Positions 37,550-46,639 of a DNA stretch of 64,000 nt are shown here, piece after piece (the first letter of the stretch is position 1; each line of letters begins with the position of its first letter). A model generated the notes under the pieces. That model ran no database searches and was not told the DNA's origin. It saw only the letters and a list, made by a program, of their open reading frames with translations. Source of the stretch: an uncultured Cetobacterium sp. (GTDB lineage: Bacteria; Fusobacteriota; Fusobacteriia; Fusobacteriales; Fusobacteriaceae). The stretch covers positions 1 to 64,000 of the forward strand of contig NZ_CAMTIK010000004.1 of the NCBI RefSeq assembly GCF_947072685.1. The letters are read 5' to 3'. A program made the position numbers and the translations under genes.

Positions 37550-38835
37550 TTTAAATCCTCCCTATAAATTTTAGAGAATTCATTAAAAAAATTAGGGAAT
37601 GTTTTAGATACACACTGTGGGTCTAAAATTTTGATATTTGGAACTTTAAGCCCGATTAATGACAGTGACATCGCCATTCGGTGGTCATCATATGTTTCTA
37701 AAGTAGTACCAACATATTCAGAGACTGATTTGGGGATAATTTCAAATCCATCTTGTGATTCTAAAAAAATACCATTCAATTTCAAAATTTCATTTTTTAA
37801 AGCCGAGATACGATCCGTTTCTTTAATTCTCATATTTTCGACATCCCACACTTTTGTTGGAGAAGTTGCAAAAAGAGCAACTGCAGCAAGAGTTTGTGCA
37901 ACATCTGGGATATCGTTCATGCTGAGACTGATACCTGAATAATCTTCAATTCCTTTAACAGTGATAGAAGTTTCTGAAAAGTTTAGGATTTTTAATCCCA
38001 TTTTAACAAGAACATCTAAAAACTTTGAATCTCCTTGAATACTATGTTTAAAAAAATTGTTTAAGGTAATTTTTGAATTAGAGATTAAAGCCATCGCGAG
38101 AAAATATGAAGCTGAAGACATGTCCCCTTCAATAGTATAACTCTCGATTTTATACAGAGATGGGGATATAAGTACGCTCCTGTTATCTTTTTTAAAGATT
38201 GCTCCAAAATCTTTCATCATGGACAAAGTCATATCAATATATGGCTTGGATACGATTTTTCCAATAAATTTAATAGTGATAGATTCTTCAAAATAGGGTG
38301 CAGCCATGAGTATAGATGAGATATATTGGCTGCTTTTACTCCCGTCAATCTCTACAACGGGGCACTTTACACCGGAAGCTTGAATTTCAATAGGAGGGTA
38401 ACCGTATTTTTCAAGATACCTTATTTGTACTCCTAACTCAGAAAGAGAGTCTACTAAATCTTTAATAGGACGATCATTCATTCTGTTATTTCCGTACAGG
38501 ATAGCATTTCCACTCCCAGTTGCTAGATAGGAAGCCAAAAATCTCATGGCAGTTCCAGCATTTCCTACATAGAGATTAAGGTTTTCAAATTTAGGATTTT
38601 TATTTCCAGTAATTTTTAAAGTTTTTTCATTTTCGTTTAAATCAATAGTATTACCAAGTTGCTTTAAAGCTTCTATCATATATATTGTATCATCACTTAA
38701 AAGTATATTTTTTAAAAAAATAGTTTCTCCAGAAAGAGCTGAAAGAATAAGTGCACGGTTAGTAATAGATTTAGAACCAGGTATATCAACAATGAGATCA
38801 AAGTTTGTTTTGGGTTTGGGTTCAAAAAAATTCAT
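37546..38835 (-). CDS. aroA: EPSP synthase AroA
   Basis: 3-Phosphoshikimate 1-carboxyvinyltransferase of the shikimate pathway. 429 residues with PGSKSITNRALI near the N-terminus, GNAGTAMRFL (~92-101) and the C-terminal RIKETDRISAL and DDHRMAMSL motifs. I use the ATG 12 nt after GGAG; a TTG four codons upstream lies against the ribosome site. It is the first gene of a two-gene unit with fplA, an unlikely functional pair. No other shikimate gene is in the window. Confidence 0.94.
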   Translation of the reverse strand: MNFFEPKPKTNFDLIVDIPGSKSITNRALILSALSGETIFLKNILLSDDTIYMIEALKQLGNTIDLNENEKTLKITGNKNPKFENLNLYVGNAGTAMRFLASYLATGSGNAILYGNNRMNDRPIKDLVDSLSELGVQIRYLEKYGYPPIEIQASGVKCPVVEIDGSKSSQYISSILMAAPYFEESITIKFIGKIVSKPYIDMTLSMMKDFGAIFKKDNRSVLISPSLYKIESYTIEGDMSSASYFLAMALISNSKITLNNFFKHSIQGDSKFLDVLVKMGLKILNFSETSITVKGIEDYSGISLSMNDIPDVAQTLAAVALFATSPTKVWDVENMRIKETDRISALKNEILKLNGIFLESQDGFEIIPKSVSEYVGTTLETYDDHRMAMSLSLIGLKVPNIKILDPQCVSKTFPNFFNEFSKIYREDLK

Positions 38836-38933
38836 TAAAAATTTCAACTCCTTTTAAATTTTTGTTAGTTAAATTATATCAATTTTTATAATAAAATAAT
38901 ACAGTAAAAAAATCTTTTTAAAATACAACCAAA

Positions 38934-38962
38934 TTGACAAAAAGTTAAATAAACGGTATAAT
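38934..38962 (+). promoter_or_regulatory. Promoter of the DUF896-asnS unit
   Basis: Full consensus: TTGACA (38934-38939), 17 nt, TATAAT (38957-38962), consistent with strong housekeeping expression of asnS. Confidence 0.88.
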
Positions 38963-39015
38963 TACTCTAAAAGTTTAATGAGGCTGTATTTATAGTATAG
39001 TTTTGGAGGAAACAG

Positions 39016-39201
39016 ATGGAAATGAAAGATATAATAGAAATGGTAAACTATTTTTCAGCAATGGCAAGGAAAAGAGAGCTAACGCCAGAAGAACAGCTTG
39101 AAAGAGCTAAATATAGAAAGATGTATTTAGAACAGTTTAAAGCACAAGTGAAGCAAAAGTTAGATTGTATAGAAATCGTAGACGAAAATAAAATGATATA
39201 G
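39016..39201 (+). CDS. DUF896 (YnzC-like) small protein
   Basis: A 61-residue protein of the YnzC/UPF0291 family, mostly a two-helix hairpin: the [26 protein letters not shown]-type core covers residues ~17-44. The function is not established; Bacillus YnzC is tied to the SOS gene cluster. GGAGG lies 6 nt before the ATG. It is cotranscribed with asnS, which starts 11 nt after its stop. Confidence 0.88.
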   Translation: MEMKDIIEMVNYFSAMARKRELTPEEQLERAKYRKMYLEQFKAQVKQKLDCIEIVDENKMI

Positions 39202-39212
39202 GGGGCCACCAA

Positions 39213-40604
39213 ATGATGAAACAAGTAGTAAAGTCTCTTTATAGAGAAACAGAAAAGCATTTAGATACAGAGGTAGTACTGTCTGGATGGGTAAAAAAAA
39301 TAAGATCACAAAAGAATTTTGGATTTATAGAGCTTAATGATGGAAGTTTTTTTAAAGGGGTTCAAATTGTATTTGATACAACTTTAAGTAATTTCGATGA
39401 AATTTCAAGACTATCTATCTCATCTTCTATTATTGTAAAAGGAAAAGTTATAAAATCTGAGGGAGCAGGACAGACGTTTGAAATTAAAGCTATAGAGATA
39501 GAGATATTTCAAAAAGCAGATTTAGATTATCCGTTACAAAATAAAAGACATTCATTTGAGTTTTTAAGAACGATAGCTCATTTAAGACCAAGAACAAATA
39601 CTTTCTCAGCAGTATTTAGAGTTAGATCTGTACTGGCATATGCTATTCATAAATTTTTCCAAGAAAATGGATTTGTTTACACTCACACTCCAATAATAAC
39701 AGGTTCCGATGCAGAAGGAGCTGGAGAGATGTTTAGAGTTACAACTCTAGATTTAAATGATGTTCCAAAAACTACAGAAGGGAAAGTGGATGTATCTAAA
39801 GATTTCTTTGGAAAAGAGACGAATTTAACTGTAAGTGGACAGCTAAACGGAGAGACATATTGTTCTGCATTTAGAAATATATATACATTTGGACCAACTT
39901 TTAGAGCGGAGCAATCAAATACTTCAAGACATGCTGCTGAATTTTGGATGATAGAACCAGAAATAGCATTTGCAGATTTAGATGCTAATATGGAATTGGC
40001 TGAAGCTATGGTTAAATATATAATCAAATATGTTATGGATGAGTGTCCAGAAGAGATGGAGTTCTTTAACCAATTTATAGAAAAAGGATTATTTGATAAA
40101 TTGAATCTTGTTTTAAATAGTGATTTTGGAAAAATTACATATACAGAAGCTATCGATATCTTATTAAAAGCGGATAAAAAGTTTGAATACCCTGTTTCTT
40201 GGGGAATAGATCTTCAAAGTGAGCATGAAAGATACTTATCAGAAGAGCATTTTAAAAGACCAGTATTTGTAACAGACTATCCAAAAGATATAAAAGCTTT
40301 CTACATGAAACTTAGTCAAGATGAGAAGACCGTAAGAGCTATGGATTTATTAGCACCAGGAATAGGGGAAATAATAGGTGGATCTCAAAGAGAAGATAAT
40401 ATAGAGATTTTAGAAAGAAGAATGGCTGAAGTAGGACTAGAGAAGGAAGATTATGGATTCTATTTAGATTTAAGAAGATTCGGAAGTTTCCCTCACTCAG
40501 GATATGGATTAGGATTTGAAAGAATGTTAATGTATATAACAGGAATTACAAATATTAGAGATGTAATACCGTTCCCTAGAACTTCTAACAATGCAGAATT
40601 TTAA
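39213..40604 (+). CDS. asnS: Asparaginyl-tRNA synthetase
   Basis: Charges tRNA-Asn with asparagine. 463 residues: N-terminal OB anticodon-binding domain (~15-110; [23 protein letters not shown]) and a class II catalytic core with motif 2 [21 protein letters not shown] and motif 3 [15 protein letters not shown], the latter binding ATP. The motif 2 signature (SNTSRH.AEFWM) separates AsnRS from AspRS. GGGGG lies 7 nt before the first of two adjacent ATGs. No T-box leader fits in the short upstream region. Confidence 0.96.
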   Translation: MMKQVVKSLYRETEKHLDTEVVLSGWVKKIRSQKNFGFIELNDGSFFKGVQIVFDTTLSNFDEISRLSISSSIIVKGKVIKSEGAGQTFEIKAIEIEIFQKADLDYPLQNKRHSFEFLRTIAHLRPRTNTFSAVFRVRSVLAYAIHKFFQENGFVYTHTPIITGSDAEGAGEMFRVTTLDLNDVPKTTEGKVDVSKDFFGKETNLTVSGQLNGETYCSAFRNIYTFGPTFRAEQSNTSRHAAEFWMIEPEIAFADLDANMELAEAMVKYIIKYVMDECPEEMEFFNQFIEKGLFDKLNLVLNSDFGKITYTEAIDILLKADKKFEYPVSWGIDLQSEHERYLSEEHFKRPVFVTDYPKDIKAFYMKLSQDEKTVRAMDLLAPGIGEIIGGSQREDNIEILERRMAEVGLEKEDYGFYLDLRRFGSFPHSGYGLGFERMLMYITGITNIRDVIPFPRTSNNAEF

Positions 40605-40623
40605 TTCTTAAGAAGGCGGAGAG

Positions 40624-41652
40624 ATGATAATTGAGATGCTGGTTTCTCTACTAGTTCTTACAATAGTATTTTATTTTGTGACTTATCCATATAATTTTAA
40701 ATTAAATAGAAAATTGAAGAGAGTCTTAAATTTTTCAGAAGTTGAAAAAATTCCTGAAAAAAAAGTGAAATATTTAGAATTTTCAAAAGAACAGTTAGAT
40801 GAACGATTAATTTTGGAAGAAAAGTTTTATAAAAGTTCATATACAAAAGAAACAATGAGATATTTGATCTTAAAGCCAAGGGAGTTAAAAGGAACACCTT
40901 TGTGTTTAGTCCTATATCATGGGATTAGAGATAAAGCTGAAGATTGGATATATAAAGCAAAACTTAGAGAAAATTATTTAACATTAAAAGAAAAGGGAAG
41001 AGTGGAAGATATAATTTTCATTCTTCCTGATTCCGGTTTTAAAGGAGAAAGTTGGTATACAAATTTTTATAAGGATGACAATCATAAATATGAAGAATTT
41101 TTTTCAAAAGATTTAACAGATCTAATAACGAAAAAATATCCAGATTCTCCAAAAGGGATTGGAGGATTTTCTATGGGTGGTTATGGAGCTTTGAAAATTG
41201 GTTTGAAAAATTTAGATTCATATGATGTAGTCGCAAGCTTTTCAGGGGCAATTAGTCTTATAAGGATGAGTATAAACAGAAGAGTCATGAGGATATTTAG
41301 ATATCTATATGTACCAAGATTTTTATTTAATGATGTAAATAAAGCTCATTTTGTTAAAGTGTTTAGTCCATGGGGATATAAGATATTAAAAAATGACCCA
41401 TATAGTATAATAAAAACAACGGATCCTGAAAAATTTAAGGATAAAAAGTTTTATTTGAGTGTAGGATCAGAAGATAAAAAACCATATCTGATGTTTCACC
41501 AATGGTTAGATGTTGTGGGTAGAGCTAAAAAGTACAACTTAGATTTTAGAGGGAAGATATACGAAAATGAATATCACACATGGGAGTATATTTCCAAAGA
41601 TATATATAATTTTTTAATATTTTTTACAGATGAAACTAAAAAGAGGAAGTAA
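40624..41652 (+). CDS. Membrane-anchored esterase, alpha/beta hydrolase
   Basis: A 342-residue protein with one N-terminal transmembrane helix (residues ~3-21) and an esterase D/tributyrin-esterase-type alpha/beta hydrolase domain. The nucleophile is Ser183 in GFSMGGYG; FILPDSG precedes it and the histidine is in EYHTWEY near residue 318. Substrate unknown; the anchor suggests it works at the inner membrane face. It follows asnS by 19 nt and lies 2 nt before a small lipoprotein gene. Confidence 0.82.
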   Translation: MIIEMLVSLLVLTIVFYFVTYPYNFKLNRKLKRVLNFSEVEKIPEKKVKYLEFSKEQLDERLILEEKFYKSSYTKETMRYLILKPRELKGTPLCLVLYHGIRDKAEDWIYKAKLRENYLTLKEKGRVEDIIFILPDSGFKGESWYTNFYKDDNHKYEEFFSKDLTDLITKKYPDSPKGIGGFSMGGYGALKIGLKNLDSYDVVASFSGAISLIRMSINRRVMRIFRYLYVPRFLFNDVNKAHFVKVFSPWGYKILKNDPYSIIKTTDPEKFKDKKFYLSVGSEDKKPYLMFHQWLDVVGRAKKYNLDFRGKIYENEYHTWEYISKDIYNFLIFFTDETKKRK

Positions 41653-41654
41653 TT

Positions 41655-41921
41655 ATGAAAAAATATCTTTTATTGTTAGTTATAACACTGATTTCAGGGT
41701 GTATGTCTCTAGGTGTTAGTAAAGAGTATAAAAGCTATCAAAATGATTTTTATAAATTGGTTTCCAATCCGTTTAAAGAATCTCAGAGACGGGAGTTAGA
41801 GAATCAATTTAAGAGTTTGAAAAAAAGGGTCCAGAGTGGGGACTATTCAAAAAAAGAAAAAATGATTTTGAGTAAAGATATAGATTACTATTTAATGGTT
41901 TTAGAAGATTTGAAAGATTAA
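41655..41921 (+). CDS. Small lipoprotein
   Basis: An 88-residue protein with a lipoprotein signal (MKKYLLLLVITLISGC, Cys16 lipidated), then a polar, probably helical domain of 72 residues. No family recognised. It is packed directly behind the esterase gene (AGGAAG ribosome site inside the esterase end), so the two probably act together at the envelope. Confidence 0.75.
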   Translation: MKKYLLLLVITLISGCMSLGVSKEYKSYQNDFYKLVSNPFKESQRRELENQFKSLKKRVQSGDYSKKEKMILSKDIDYYLMVLEDLKD

Positions 41922-41951
41922 AAAAGCTTGAGTTTTTACTCAAGCTTTTTT
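41921..41951. terminator. Bidirectional terminator between lipoprotein and ribBA
   Basis: Perfect 13-bp stem AAAAAGCTTGAGT/ACTCAAGCTTTTT with a 4-nt loop; it serves both converging units. Confidence 0.9.
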
Positions 41952-41962
41952 AATTCAATTTT

Positions 41963-43162
41963 TTAATCTATTTTTAAAAAATGGTTCATTTTTTCTTTTT
42001 TAGTTTTTAAATAGTAAGAGTTACATGGATTGGGTGGAAATTCTATATGGGTACGGTTGGTAATATTTATTCCATATTTTTCTAGATCGTTAATTTTTTT
42101 TGGGTTGTTTGTCATCAAGTTGATACTTTTGATATCAAGAAGTTTTATCATTTGTGCAGCAACAGCAAAATCTCTCAAATCGGGTTCGAACCCTAAAAGA
42201 GTATTGGCTTCAACAGTATCTTTACCTTGAGATTGTAAATTGTAAGCTTTGATTTTATTTAAAAGTCCTATACCTCTTCCTTCCTGTCTCATATATAGAA
42301 GAACTCCAGAACCGTTTGTAGCAATATTTTCAAGAGCTTTGTCAAGTTGACTTCCACAATCACATTTTAAAGAACCAAAAGCATCCCCAGTTAGACATTC
42401 AGAGTGTACTCTAACCAAAACATTTTCTTTGTTTTTGATGTCTCCAAAAACTAGAGCTACATGCTCTTTAAAATCAAGAGTGTTGGAAAATCCAATCATT
42501 TTGAAAGTTCCGTGCTTTGTTGGAAGGGGTGCATCACAAACTAATTCTGTTTGAAATTCGTTTGTTTTTTTATAATCAATAAGAGCTTCAATTGTAATAA
42601 TTTTCAAATCATGCTCTTTACAAAATAATAAAAGATCAGGGACTCTAGCCATAGTTCCATTTTCATTAATAATTTCACAGATAACTCCACACCCTTTAAA
42701 ACCGGCTAATTTAGCTAAATCAACAGAAGCTTCAGTATGTCCAGGTCTTTCTATAACTCCGCCATTTTTAGCTATAAGAGGGAAGATGTGTCCGGGTCTT
42801 CTAAAATCTTTGGATTGAGTTGCTCTAAAAGCTAAATCCTTTATAGTGTTGAAACGATCCTCCACAGATATTCCTGTAGTTGTGCCAATAAAAGAATCAA
42901 CAGACACCGTAAAAGCGGTTTGATGTTGGTCATTATTATTAAACGTCATGGGTAAAAGTCCAAGTTCGGTAGCTCTTGTTTCTTCAACTGGAACACAGAC
43001 AAGTCCACGACCATATTTTATCATGAAGTTGATATTCTCTTTTGTGATATTCTCTCCAATACCAACCAAATCTCCTTCGTTTTCTCTATTTTCATTATCT
43101 ACGACAACTATAAGTTTTCCATTTTTTAAATCCTCTATAGCATCTTCTATTTTGTTAAACAT
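41963..43162 (-). CDS. ribBA: Bifunctional RibBA (DHBP synthase / GTP cyclohydrolase II)
   Basis: Two committed steps of riboflavin synthesis. Residues ~1-200 are 3,4-dihydroxy-2-butanone 4-phosphate synthase (DNENRENEGDLV, RPGHIFPL, GHTEASVDLAKLAG); residues ~205-399 are GTP cyclohydrolase II with the zinc site CLTGDAFGSLKCDCGSQL and MRQEGRGIGL. Last gene of the rib operon, 16 nt after ribE. A GGTTCGAACC string inside it is coincidental coding sequence, not a tRNA. Confidence 0.96.
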   Translation of the reverse strand: MFNKIEDAIEDLKNGKLIVVVDNENRENEGDLVGIGENITKENINFMIKYGRGLVCVPVEETRATELGLLPMTFNNNDQHQTAFTVSVDSFIGTTTGISVEDRFNTIKDLAFRATQSKDFRRPGHIFPLIAKNGGVIERPGHTEASVDLAKLAGFKGCGVICEIINENGTMARVPDLLLFCKEHDLKIITIEALIDYKKTNEFQTELVCDAPLPTKHGTFKMIGFSNTLDFKEHVALVFGDIKNKENVLVRVHSECLTGDAFGSLKCDCGSQLDKALENIATNGSGVLLYMRQEGRGIGLLNKIKAYNLQSQGKDTVEANTLLGFEPDLRDFAVAAQMIKLLDIKSINLMTNNPKKINDLEKYGINITNRTHIEFPPNPCNSYYLKTKKEKMNHFLKID

Positions 43163-43178
43163 TTTACCTCCTTAAAAT

Positions 43179-43835
43179 TTAGAAAAATCCATTCTCAGCT
43201 AAAAAACTTTTTGAAAGGGTTGATTTAGATTTTTTGTCAGCTGAAATTTTAGAAAAAAGCATTTTTTCAACATATTTTCCAATAAGATCAGTTTCTATAT
43301 TTATAAAATCTCCAACTTTTTTTAAGTTGAGAGTTATATTATCTTGAGTGTGTGGAATAATTGAAACTGTAAAGTCTGTTTCTGTTAAAGTCGCAACTGT
43401 GAGACTTGCACCGTCTAAAGTGATACGACCTTTAAAAACAACATATTTCATAAAAAAAACAGGAATTTTAATTGTAAATTTTTTAGCAAAGCCATCATTT
43501 TTAATAGAGATTATCTCTCCAAAACAATCAACATCTCCCGTAACAAGATGCCCACCTAGGAAAGATTGGAGTGTGACAGATTTTTCTAAATTTACAAGAT
43601 CTCCTATCTGAAGTTGTTTTAAAGTTGAAACATTGAGAGATTCATTCATAATATTAGCGGAGAAACTATTGGAACTAATTTTAGTGACAGTTAAGCAAAC
43701 ACCATTAGTAGCGATACTATCCCCAATATTTGCACCAGCAATCACTTTACTACAAGCAATTTTTATATTAGCTCCTTGATGAGTCGTATCAATAGAGATA
43801 ATTTTACCTAACTCTTCAACTAAACCGGTAAACAT
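43179..43835 (-). CDS. ribE: Riboflavin synthase alpha subunit
   Basis: Dismutates two 6,7-dimethyl-8-ribityllumazine molecules to riboflavin. 218 residues made of two homologous lumazine-binding barrels: MFTGLVEELGKI and GVCLTVT in the first, GHLVTGDVDC and GASLTVA in the second. Its start lies 16 nt inside the ribD gene with AGGAGG 4 nt upstream, so translation is probably coupled. A C-terminal tail of about 20 polar residues follows the second barrel. Confidence 0.95.
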   Translation of the reverse strand: MFTGLVEELGKIISIDTTHQGANIKIACSKVIAGANIGDSIATNGVCLTVTKISSNSFSANIMNESLNVSTLKQLQIGDLVNLEKSVTLQSFLGGHLVTGDVDCFGEIISIKNDGFAKKFTIKIPVFFMKYVVFKGRITLDGASLTVATLTETDFTVSIIPHTQDNITLNLKKVGDFINIETDLIGKYVEKMLFSKISADKKSKSTLSKSFLAENGFF

Positions 43836-44917
43836 CCATCCTCCTTGTAAAACTCAAATCCGACATTGTTATCATATAAATTTATTTTTAAATTTTTCAA
43901 TTCTAAAGCGTCCTGTATATAAGTGGGTGTAAAGCCATCAATAAAAGGGATTGCTTTTGAATCTCCAATTATTTTAGGAGCAACAATAAACTCGCCGCCA
44001 TCATATAGATTTTCTTTAAAAAAAGCTGATATAATTTGACTTCCACCTTCCACCAAAATAGAGTCAATTCCAGTATTACCAATTTTTTTTAAAATCTCCA
44101 AGACAGATTCACCTTCAAAGGTATGTATAAAAGTAATAGAGTACCTATCTTTAAGAAGGGTATATTTTTCAGAACCCACATGTCTATCATCAGTAACAAC
44201 AATAGTTTTTTTGTCATTATTATTATAAATTATATTACACTCTTCTGGAATAGTCAAATTTCTATCAAATACGATTCTATAAGGATTTCTTCCATTGGGG
44301 AGAGAGCACCTTAAAGATGGATTATCTTTGGCTACAGTGTTGGATCCAACAAGAATTGCAGAGAAGAAATTCCGATAGTTTTGAACTTTTTCTCTGGCAA
44401 TAGAGTTTGTAATCCATTTAGATGAAAAATTCTTAGTGGCAATCTTTCCATCAAGAGTGATTCCAGTTTTTATAAATATAAAAGGGATTTTCTGCTGTAT
44501 ATATTTGAAAAAAACTTTATTTAAATTTTGAGATTCTTTTTCAAGAACTCCAACAAGAACTTCAATACCAGCGGCTTTTAGTTGTTCAATTCCCTTTCCA
44601 CGAACAAGAGGATTGGGGTCCAAAGTTCCGATAACACATTTTTTTATTTTTGAATCTATAATTAACTGAGTACATGGGGGTGTTTTTCCAAAATGTGAAC
44701 AGGGTTCAAGAGTTACATAAATAGTGCTCCCCTCAGTAATTGTAGCATTTTTAATTGCATTTACTTCAGCGTGAGGACCACCAAAAATTTGGTGGTATCC
44801 TTTTGCTAGTAAGATATTTTCTTTAACAATAACAGCTCCGACTAAGGGGTTTGGATTGACAGAACCGATCCCTTTTTTAGCTTCATCTAGAGCTAATCTC
44901 ATATAATATTCATGCAT
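43820..44917 (-). CDS. ribD: Bifunctional RibD deaminase/reductase
   Basis: Deaminates and reduces the pyrimidine product of GTP cyclohydrolase II. 366 residues: deaminase domain (~1-145) with zinc motif HAEVNAI and PCSHFGKTPPC, then the NADPH-dependent reductase domain (~150-366; KTGITLDGKIAT, VGSNTVAKDNPSL, VEGGSQIISAF). The longest frame extends 37 codons upstream into ribH, but the ATG after GAGGCG starts the normal protein (MHEYYMRLALDEAKKG). One base separates it from the ribH stop. Confidence 0.95.
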   Translation of the reverse strand: MHEYYMRLALDEAKKGIGSVNPNPLVGAVIVKENILLAKGYHQIFGGPHAEVNAIKNATITEGSTIYVTLEPCSHFGKTPPCTQLIIDSKIKKCVIGTLDPNPLVRGKGIEQLKAAGIEVLVGVLEKESQNLNKVFFKYIQQKIPFIFIKTGITLDGKIATKNFSSKWITNSIAREKVQNYRNFFSAILVGSNTVAKDNPSLRCSLPNGRNPYRIVFDRNLTIPEECNIIYNNNDKKTIVVTDDRHVGSEKYTLLKDRYSITFIHTFEGESVLEILKKIGNTGIDSILVEGGSQIISAFFKENLYDGGEFIVAPKIIGDSKAIPFIDGFTPTYIQDALELKNLKINLYDNNVGFEFYKEDGCLPV

Positions 44918-44918
44918 T

Positions 44919-45392
44919 TTACGCCTCGGATATACTTTTAATAAGATTGACAGTTTCGATAGCACCAATACCTGCATCAAATCCTTTATTTCCAGCTTTT
45001 GTACCAGCTCTTTCGATAGCTTCTTCAATCGAATTAACTGTTAAAACTCCAAATATAACAGGAATTCCCGATTCAAGAGAAACAGACGCAACCCCTTTAG
45101 ATACTTCTGAACAAACATAGTCAAAATGTGGTGTAGCTCCTCTAATAACAGCTCCAAGAGTTATAACCGCATCGTATCTGTTGGTTTCCACCATTTTTTT
45201 AGCTATAAGAGGGATTTCAAAAGCTCCTGGAACCCATGAAACATCTATATTATCCTCCGAAACAGCATGTCTTTTAAGAGCATCAATAGCCCCTCCTAAA
45301 AGTTTAGATACAATAAATTCATTGAATCGGGCACAAACAATCCCCACTTTTAAATTTTCTCCTAAAAAATTTCCTTCATAAGTTTTAACCAT
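44919..45392 (-). CDS. ribH: 6,7-dimethyl-8-ribityllumazine synthase
   Basis: Condenses the pyrimidine and dihydroxybutanone phosphate to lumazine; forms a 60-mer in many bacteria. 157 residues: [36 protein letters not shown] and [17 protein letters not shown] are all family blocks. The first gene after the riboswitch; the ATG follows GAGGAGG at about 8 nt. The open frame continues 40 codons upstream through the riboswitch terminator and is not coding there. Confidence 0.96.
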   Translation of the reverse strand: MVKTYEGNFLGENLKVGIVCARFNEFIVSKLLGGAIDALKRHAVSEDNIDVSWVPGAFEIPLIAKKMVETNRYDAVITLGAVIRGATPHFDYVCSEVSKGVASVSLESGIPVIFGVLTVNSIEEAIERAGTKAGNKGFDAGIGAIETVNLIKSISEA

Positions 45393-45420
45393 AATTACGT
45401 CCTCCTCAAATTTTTTCGTA

Positions 45421-45444
45421 AAAAAAAACCGAAGATAGACTTCG
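45421..45444 (-). terminator. Riboswitch expression-platform terminator
   Basis: Minus-strand hairpin CCGAAG/CTTCGG with a 5-nt loop followed by at least eight T, between the FMN aptamer and ribH. The 5' arm can alternatively pair with sequence next to the aptamer (GCCCGAAG region), as expected for FMN-dependent termination. Confidence 0.82.
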
Positions 45445-45467
45445 GGCGTAAGTAAATACAAAAAACC

Positions 45468-45585
45468 ACTTCTTTCATCCAGACTATACTGTCGGTTTTG
45501 GAGTTTCACCAAATCAAACCCGAAGGTTTCGCGGACTATAACCGCCGGTAGGGAATTGCAAAGATGCTCACCCTGCCCTGAAGCT
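45468..45585 (-). ncRNA. FMN riboswitch (RFN element)
   Basis: On the minus strand the conserved RFN blocks occur in order: CAGGGCAGGGTGA, TTCCCTACCGGCGGT, AGTCCGCGA, GATTTGGTGAAACTCCAAAACCGACAGT and GTCTGGATGAAAGAAG (each longer block split over conserved parts). Outer stem AGCTTC/GAAG closes the junction. It controls ribH-ribD-ribE-ribBA through the hairpin downstream. Confidence 0.97.
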
Positions 45586-45608
45586 TATCTATTTTATTTG
45601 GTTTATAT

Positions 45609-45644
45609 ATGGCGATTATAAATCAATAATCGCCATTTTGTCAA
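45609..45644 (-). promoter_or_regulatory. rib operon promoter with embedded perfect inverted repeat
   Basis: On the minus strand TTGACA (45644-45639) and TATAAT (45620-45615) are 18 nt apart. An exact 11-bp inverted repeat ATGGCGATTAT-6 nt-ATAATCGCCAT (45609-45636) begins 2 nt after the -35 and swallows the -10. It is placed like a repressor operator. It lacks the T-run of a terminator in the operon direction. Confidence 0.75.
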
Positions 45645-45652
45645 TAAAAAAA

Positions 45653-46483
45653 TTATTTATATTTTTTATTTAGTGCTTTTAGTATCGCAAAAGTCTCTAA
45701 ATCAAAGACTCCATCAATTTTTCTAGATCTAAAGTGCATTTGGAAAGCTGAGATAGTTTTTATACTTTCTAAATCCCATGTGTTGGTTAAGGATATATCA
45801 TAACCATATTTTCTTAACTCTTTTTTTAAGTCAATAATAGAGTAAGAATCAAATAGTTTCGGTGAGTAAAATTGGTAAAAATCTTTTGTGTTATACCAAG
45901 CTCCGACTCCGTATTTATCGTGAAGATATTTCCAAGGGAATTTAGGACCAGGATCCATTTTTCTAGTTGGAGCAATATCAGAGTGACCTAAAATATATTT
46001 AGGATTTATTTTATATTTCGCAGTAAGTTCTTTTAGTAACATACCGATTTTAAAGATTTGAGCATCGTTATATGGTAAAAAAATGTTTTTATCGACAACT
46101 CCATTTTTTAAATCAGTAATTTTTGATCTATTAGCATTGGAGTAACCAAGGTTTGATATTTCAATACCAATAGAGTTATCATTTAGATTTTTATATCCAT
46201 CAAATGAACTTACGCCAGCATGCCATGCTCGTTTTGTATCTGGAACAATAGAATAAACATCATCACTTCGGTTTTGTGTTACCAAATAGTGAGAACTGAC
46301 ATTATTTTTTGTCAATGCAGTTATCGATCGTTCATCATTTAGAGCTGTGTAGTGTAAAATAATAAATCTAACCCTTTCGTTTTGGGAAACCGACTTATAT
46401 TTAGATGAATTAACGCTATATCTTAGCGATGTGCACGAAGATAACACAAGAATAAAAAATGAAAAAATTATTTTTTTAAGCAT
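45653..46483 (-). CDS. N-acetylmuramoyl-L-alanine amidase, AmiD-like lipoprotein
   Basis: Cleaves the bond between MurNAc and the stem peptide. 276 residues: lipoprotein signal with Cys17 (LVLSSC), Amidase_2 domain (~35-185) with zinc ligands in ILHYTAL, WHAG and GHSDIAPTRKMDPGP, and a C-terminal peptidoglycan-binding domain (~205-270; GVFDLETFAI). The domain order is that of E. coli AmiD, an outer-membrane lipoprotein acting in recycling. It stands alone; the rib promoter begins just after its stop. Confidence 0.9.
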   Translation of the reverse strand: MLKKIIFSFFILVLSSCTSLRYSVNSSKYKSVSQNERVRFIILHYTALNDERSITALTKNNVSSHYLVTQNRSDDVYSIVPDTKRAWHAGVSSFDGYKNLNDNSIGIEISNLGYSNANRSKITDLKNGVVDKNIFLPYNDAQIFKIGMLLKELTAKYKINPKYILGHSDIAPTRKMDPGPKFPWKYLHDKYGVGAWYNTKDFYQFYSPKLFDSYSIIDLKKELRKYGYDISLTNTWDLESIKTISAFQMHFRSRKIDGVFDLETFAILKALNKKYK

Positions 46484-46562
46484 ACATGGATCACCCTTTC
46501 TTTTACTATATTTTAATTATATACTAAAATATCAAAAAAATCCAAAAAAACCTAAAAAACAT

Positions 46563-46591
46563 TTGAAATTAATTGGTTTATATGATATAAA
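46563..46591 (+). promoter_or_regulatory. HU gene promoter
   Basis: TTGAAA (46563-46568), 17 nt, TATAAA (46586-46591), about 48 nt before the hup start codon. Confidence 0.7.
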
Positions 46592-46639
46592 TGACTGTAC
46601 TTAAATACAATAATAGAAGCATTTTAGGAGGAAAATATA

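Noticed and set aside
38836-39015. T-box leader for asnS
   Set aside because: The consensus promoter lies only about 50 nt before the DUF896 start, leaving no room for a T-box structure.
42181-42193. GGTTCGAACCC string resembling a tRNA T-loop
   Set aside because: It lies inside ribBA, where it encodes part of the conserved LLGFEPDLRDF segment; no acceptor stem, anticodon arm or CCA end surrounds it.
45393-45512. N-terminal extension of ribH (40 extra codons)
   Set aside because: This frame runs through the riboswitch terminator and part of the aptamer; the ribosome site and the conserved lumazine synthase N-terminus both point to the inner ATG.
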